Part shown: positions 5,851-6,308 of the stretch, one piece after another
How the letters are laid out: every line of letters begins with the position of its first letter
Numbering within the stretch: the stretch's first letter is position 1
Source of the DNA: an uncultured Bacteroidales bacterium
Lineage (GTDB): Bacteria; Bacteroidota; Bacteroidia; Bacteroidales; WCHB1-69
DNA: 6,308 nt
Assembly (NCBI GenBank): GCA_937892025.1
Contig: CALAVA010000144.1
Coordinates: 1 to 6,308 of the forward strand
Direction of reading: 5' to 3'
Notes under the pieces: generated by a model
Databases searched by the model: none
What the model was told of the DNA's origin: nothing
What the model saw: only the letters and a program-made list of their open reading frames with translations
Program-made: the position numbers and the translations under genes

Positions 5851-6308
5851 TTACTGATTTTCGGTAGCGTTTGGAGGTGATTCAGCCGCCTCTTCAAGCA
5901 TCAATTTCATGTCTGCGTCAGGCATATTGAAGAATGTATCCATATTGAGGTACTCCATCATGACAATCCGCACCATTGTTGCCAGCCCCGAGAAGCTCCA
6001 ACGTCTTTCCAGTGTACTTTGGAGCAGTGAAAGCAGCAGGTTGGCGATAAGAGTGACCCATATTTGGATTTTGATGGCGTTGGCAGACTCTCCATAGAAG
6101 TATCTGAGTGGAAAGTTCTGCTTTATCTGCTTGAAGAGCGACTCTATCTGCCACCGCCTCCGGTATATGGCCACGATGGTTTCCATAGGCATGTCAAAGT
6201 CATTGGTGAGCAGCGAGACCAATTTGGCAGGCTTTCCCTTCTTGATGTCCACGTATGTGATGATACGTGCAATGTGCTTGACATCGTCCTTCCTGAAAAC
6301 AACCACCT
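5851..6308 (-). CDS. IS4-type DDE transposase, C-terminal part (5'-truncated by window)
   Basis: This enzyme cuts and joins the ends of its insertion sequence. About 152 C-terminal residues are visible, ending in a TAA at 5851-5853; the frame is open past the right edge. The segment YRRRWQIESLFKQIK contains Y-x2-R-x3-E-x6-K, the YREK signature of IS4-type transposases, with its Glu as the last acid of the DDE triad. A hydrophobic helix (WVTLIANLLLSLLQ) follows, as expected. The first two acids lie outside the window. No frameshift or stop interrupts the visible part. The first visible codon is GTG but is internal to the gene, not a real start. Confidence 0.9.
   Translation of the reverse strand, partial: VVVFRKDDVKHIARIITYVDIKKGKPAKLVSLLTNDFDMPMETIVAIYRRRWQIESLFKQIKQNFPLRYFYGESANAIKIQIWVTLIANLLLSLLQSTLERRWSFSGLATMVRIVMMEYLNMDTFFNMPDADMKLMLEEAAESPPNATENQ

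Larger units (their letters stand above)
5768..6308 (-). mobile_element. 3' part of an IS4-type insertion sequence (cut by window edge)
   Basis: The region holds the C-terminal part of a DDE transposase, a hairpin after its stop, and an abrupt shift from AT-rich spacer to GC-richer DNA. I place the end near 5768-5780, at CTGTCCGCTAAAC, by composition and position. This is approximate because the other terminal inverted repeat is outside the window, so neither the ends nor a target duplication can be matched. Confidence 0.65.

Noticed and set aside
1..6308. tRNA, rRNA or CRISPR array
   Set aside because: No cloverleaf-like sequence, rRNA-like block or regularly spaced direct repeats were seen.

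Overview
The window looks like AT-rich chromosomal DNA from a Bacteroidota bacterium, most likely of the order Bacteroidales. Three things suggest this. Start codons lack Shine-Dalgarno sequences. Promoter elements of the TAnnTTTG type lie upstream of several genes. The Prs, GroES, GroEL and sugar amidotransferase proteins look Bacteroidales-like. The assignment rests on pattern recognition, not on a database search.

Layout from left to right. At 1-943 lies prs (minus strand), encoding PRPP synthetase. Its last codons run into a near-perfect 88-bp inverted repeat that starts at base 1 and looks like a fold-back junction. A 304-bp divergent control region follows (944-1247), carrying the prs promoter and, for groESL, a set of TGTCA/TGACA dyads and a possible -24/-12 (sigma-54-like) promoter. 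groES (1248-1523) and groEL (1567-3207) form a two-gene chaperonin operon closed by a strong terminator. Next comes a lipoprotein of the YiiX/YebB-like permuted NlpC/P60 family (3370-4065) with its own promoter. It converges on an N-acetyl sugar amidotransferase of the WbpG/PseA type (4127-5257, minus), and the two share one bidirectional terminator.

The 593-bp stretch 5258-5850 has no convincing protein gene. Its centre (about 5397-5574) folds into a long rod with a large asymmetric internal bubble, and a terminator sits at its minus-strand 3' end. This is best read as a 6S-like regulatory RNA on the minus strand. The right edge (about 5768-6308) is the 3' part of an IS4-type insertion sequence whose transposase is cut by the window end.

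The genes do not form one pathway. prs and groESL are housekeeping genes, the lipoprotein probably works at the cell envelope, and the amidotransferase belongs to surface-polysaccharide sugar synthesis. The amidotransferase is visibly more GC-rich than the lipoprotein gene and lacks its usual HisH/HisF-like partners here, so it may be acquired DNA. A fold-back at one edge and a probably multicopy IS at the other suggest the window may be a whole short assembly contig.
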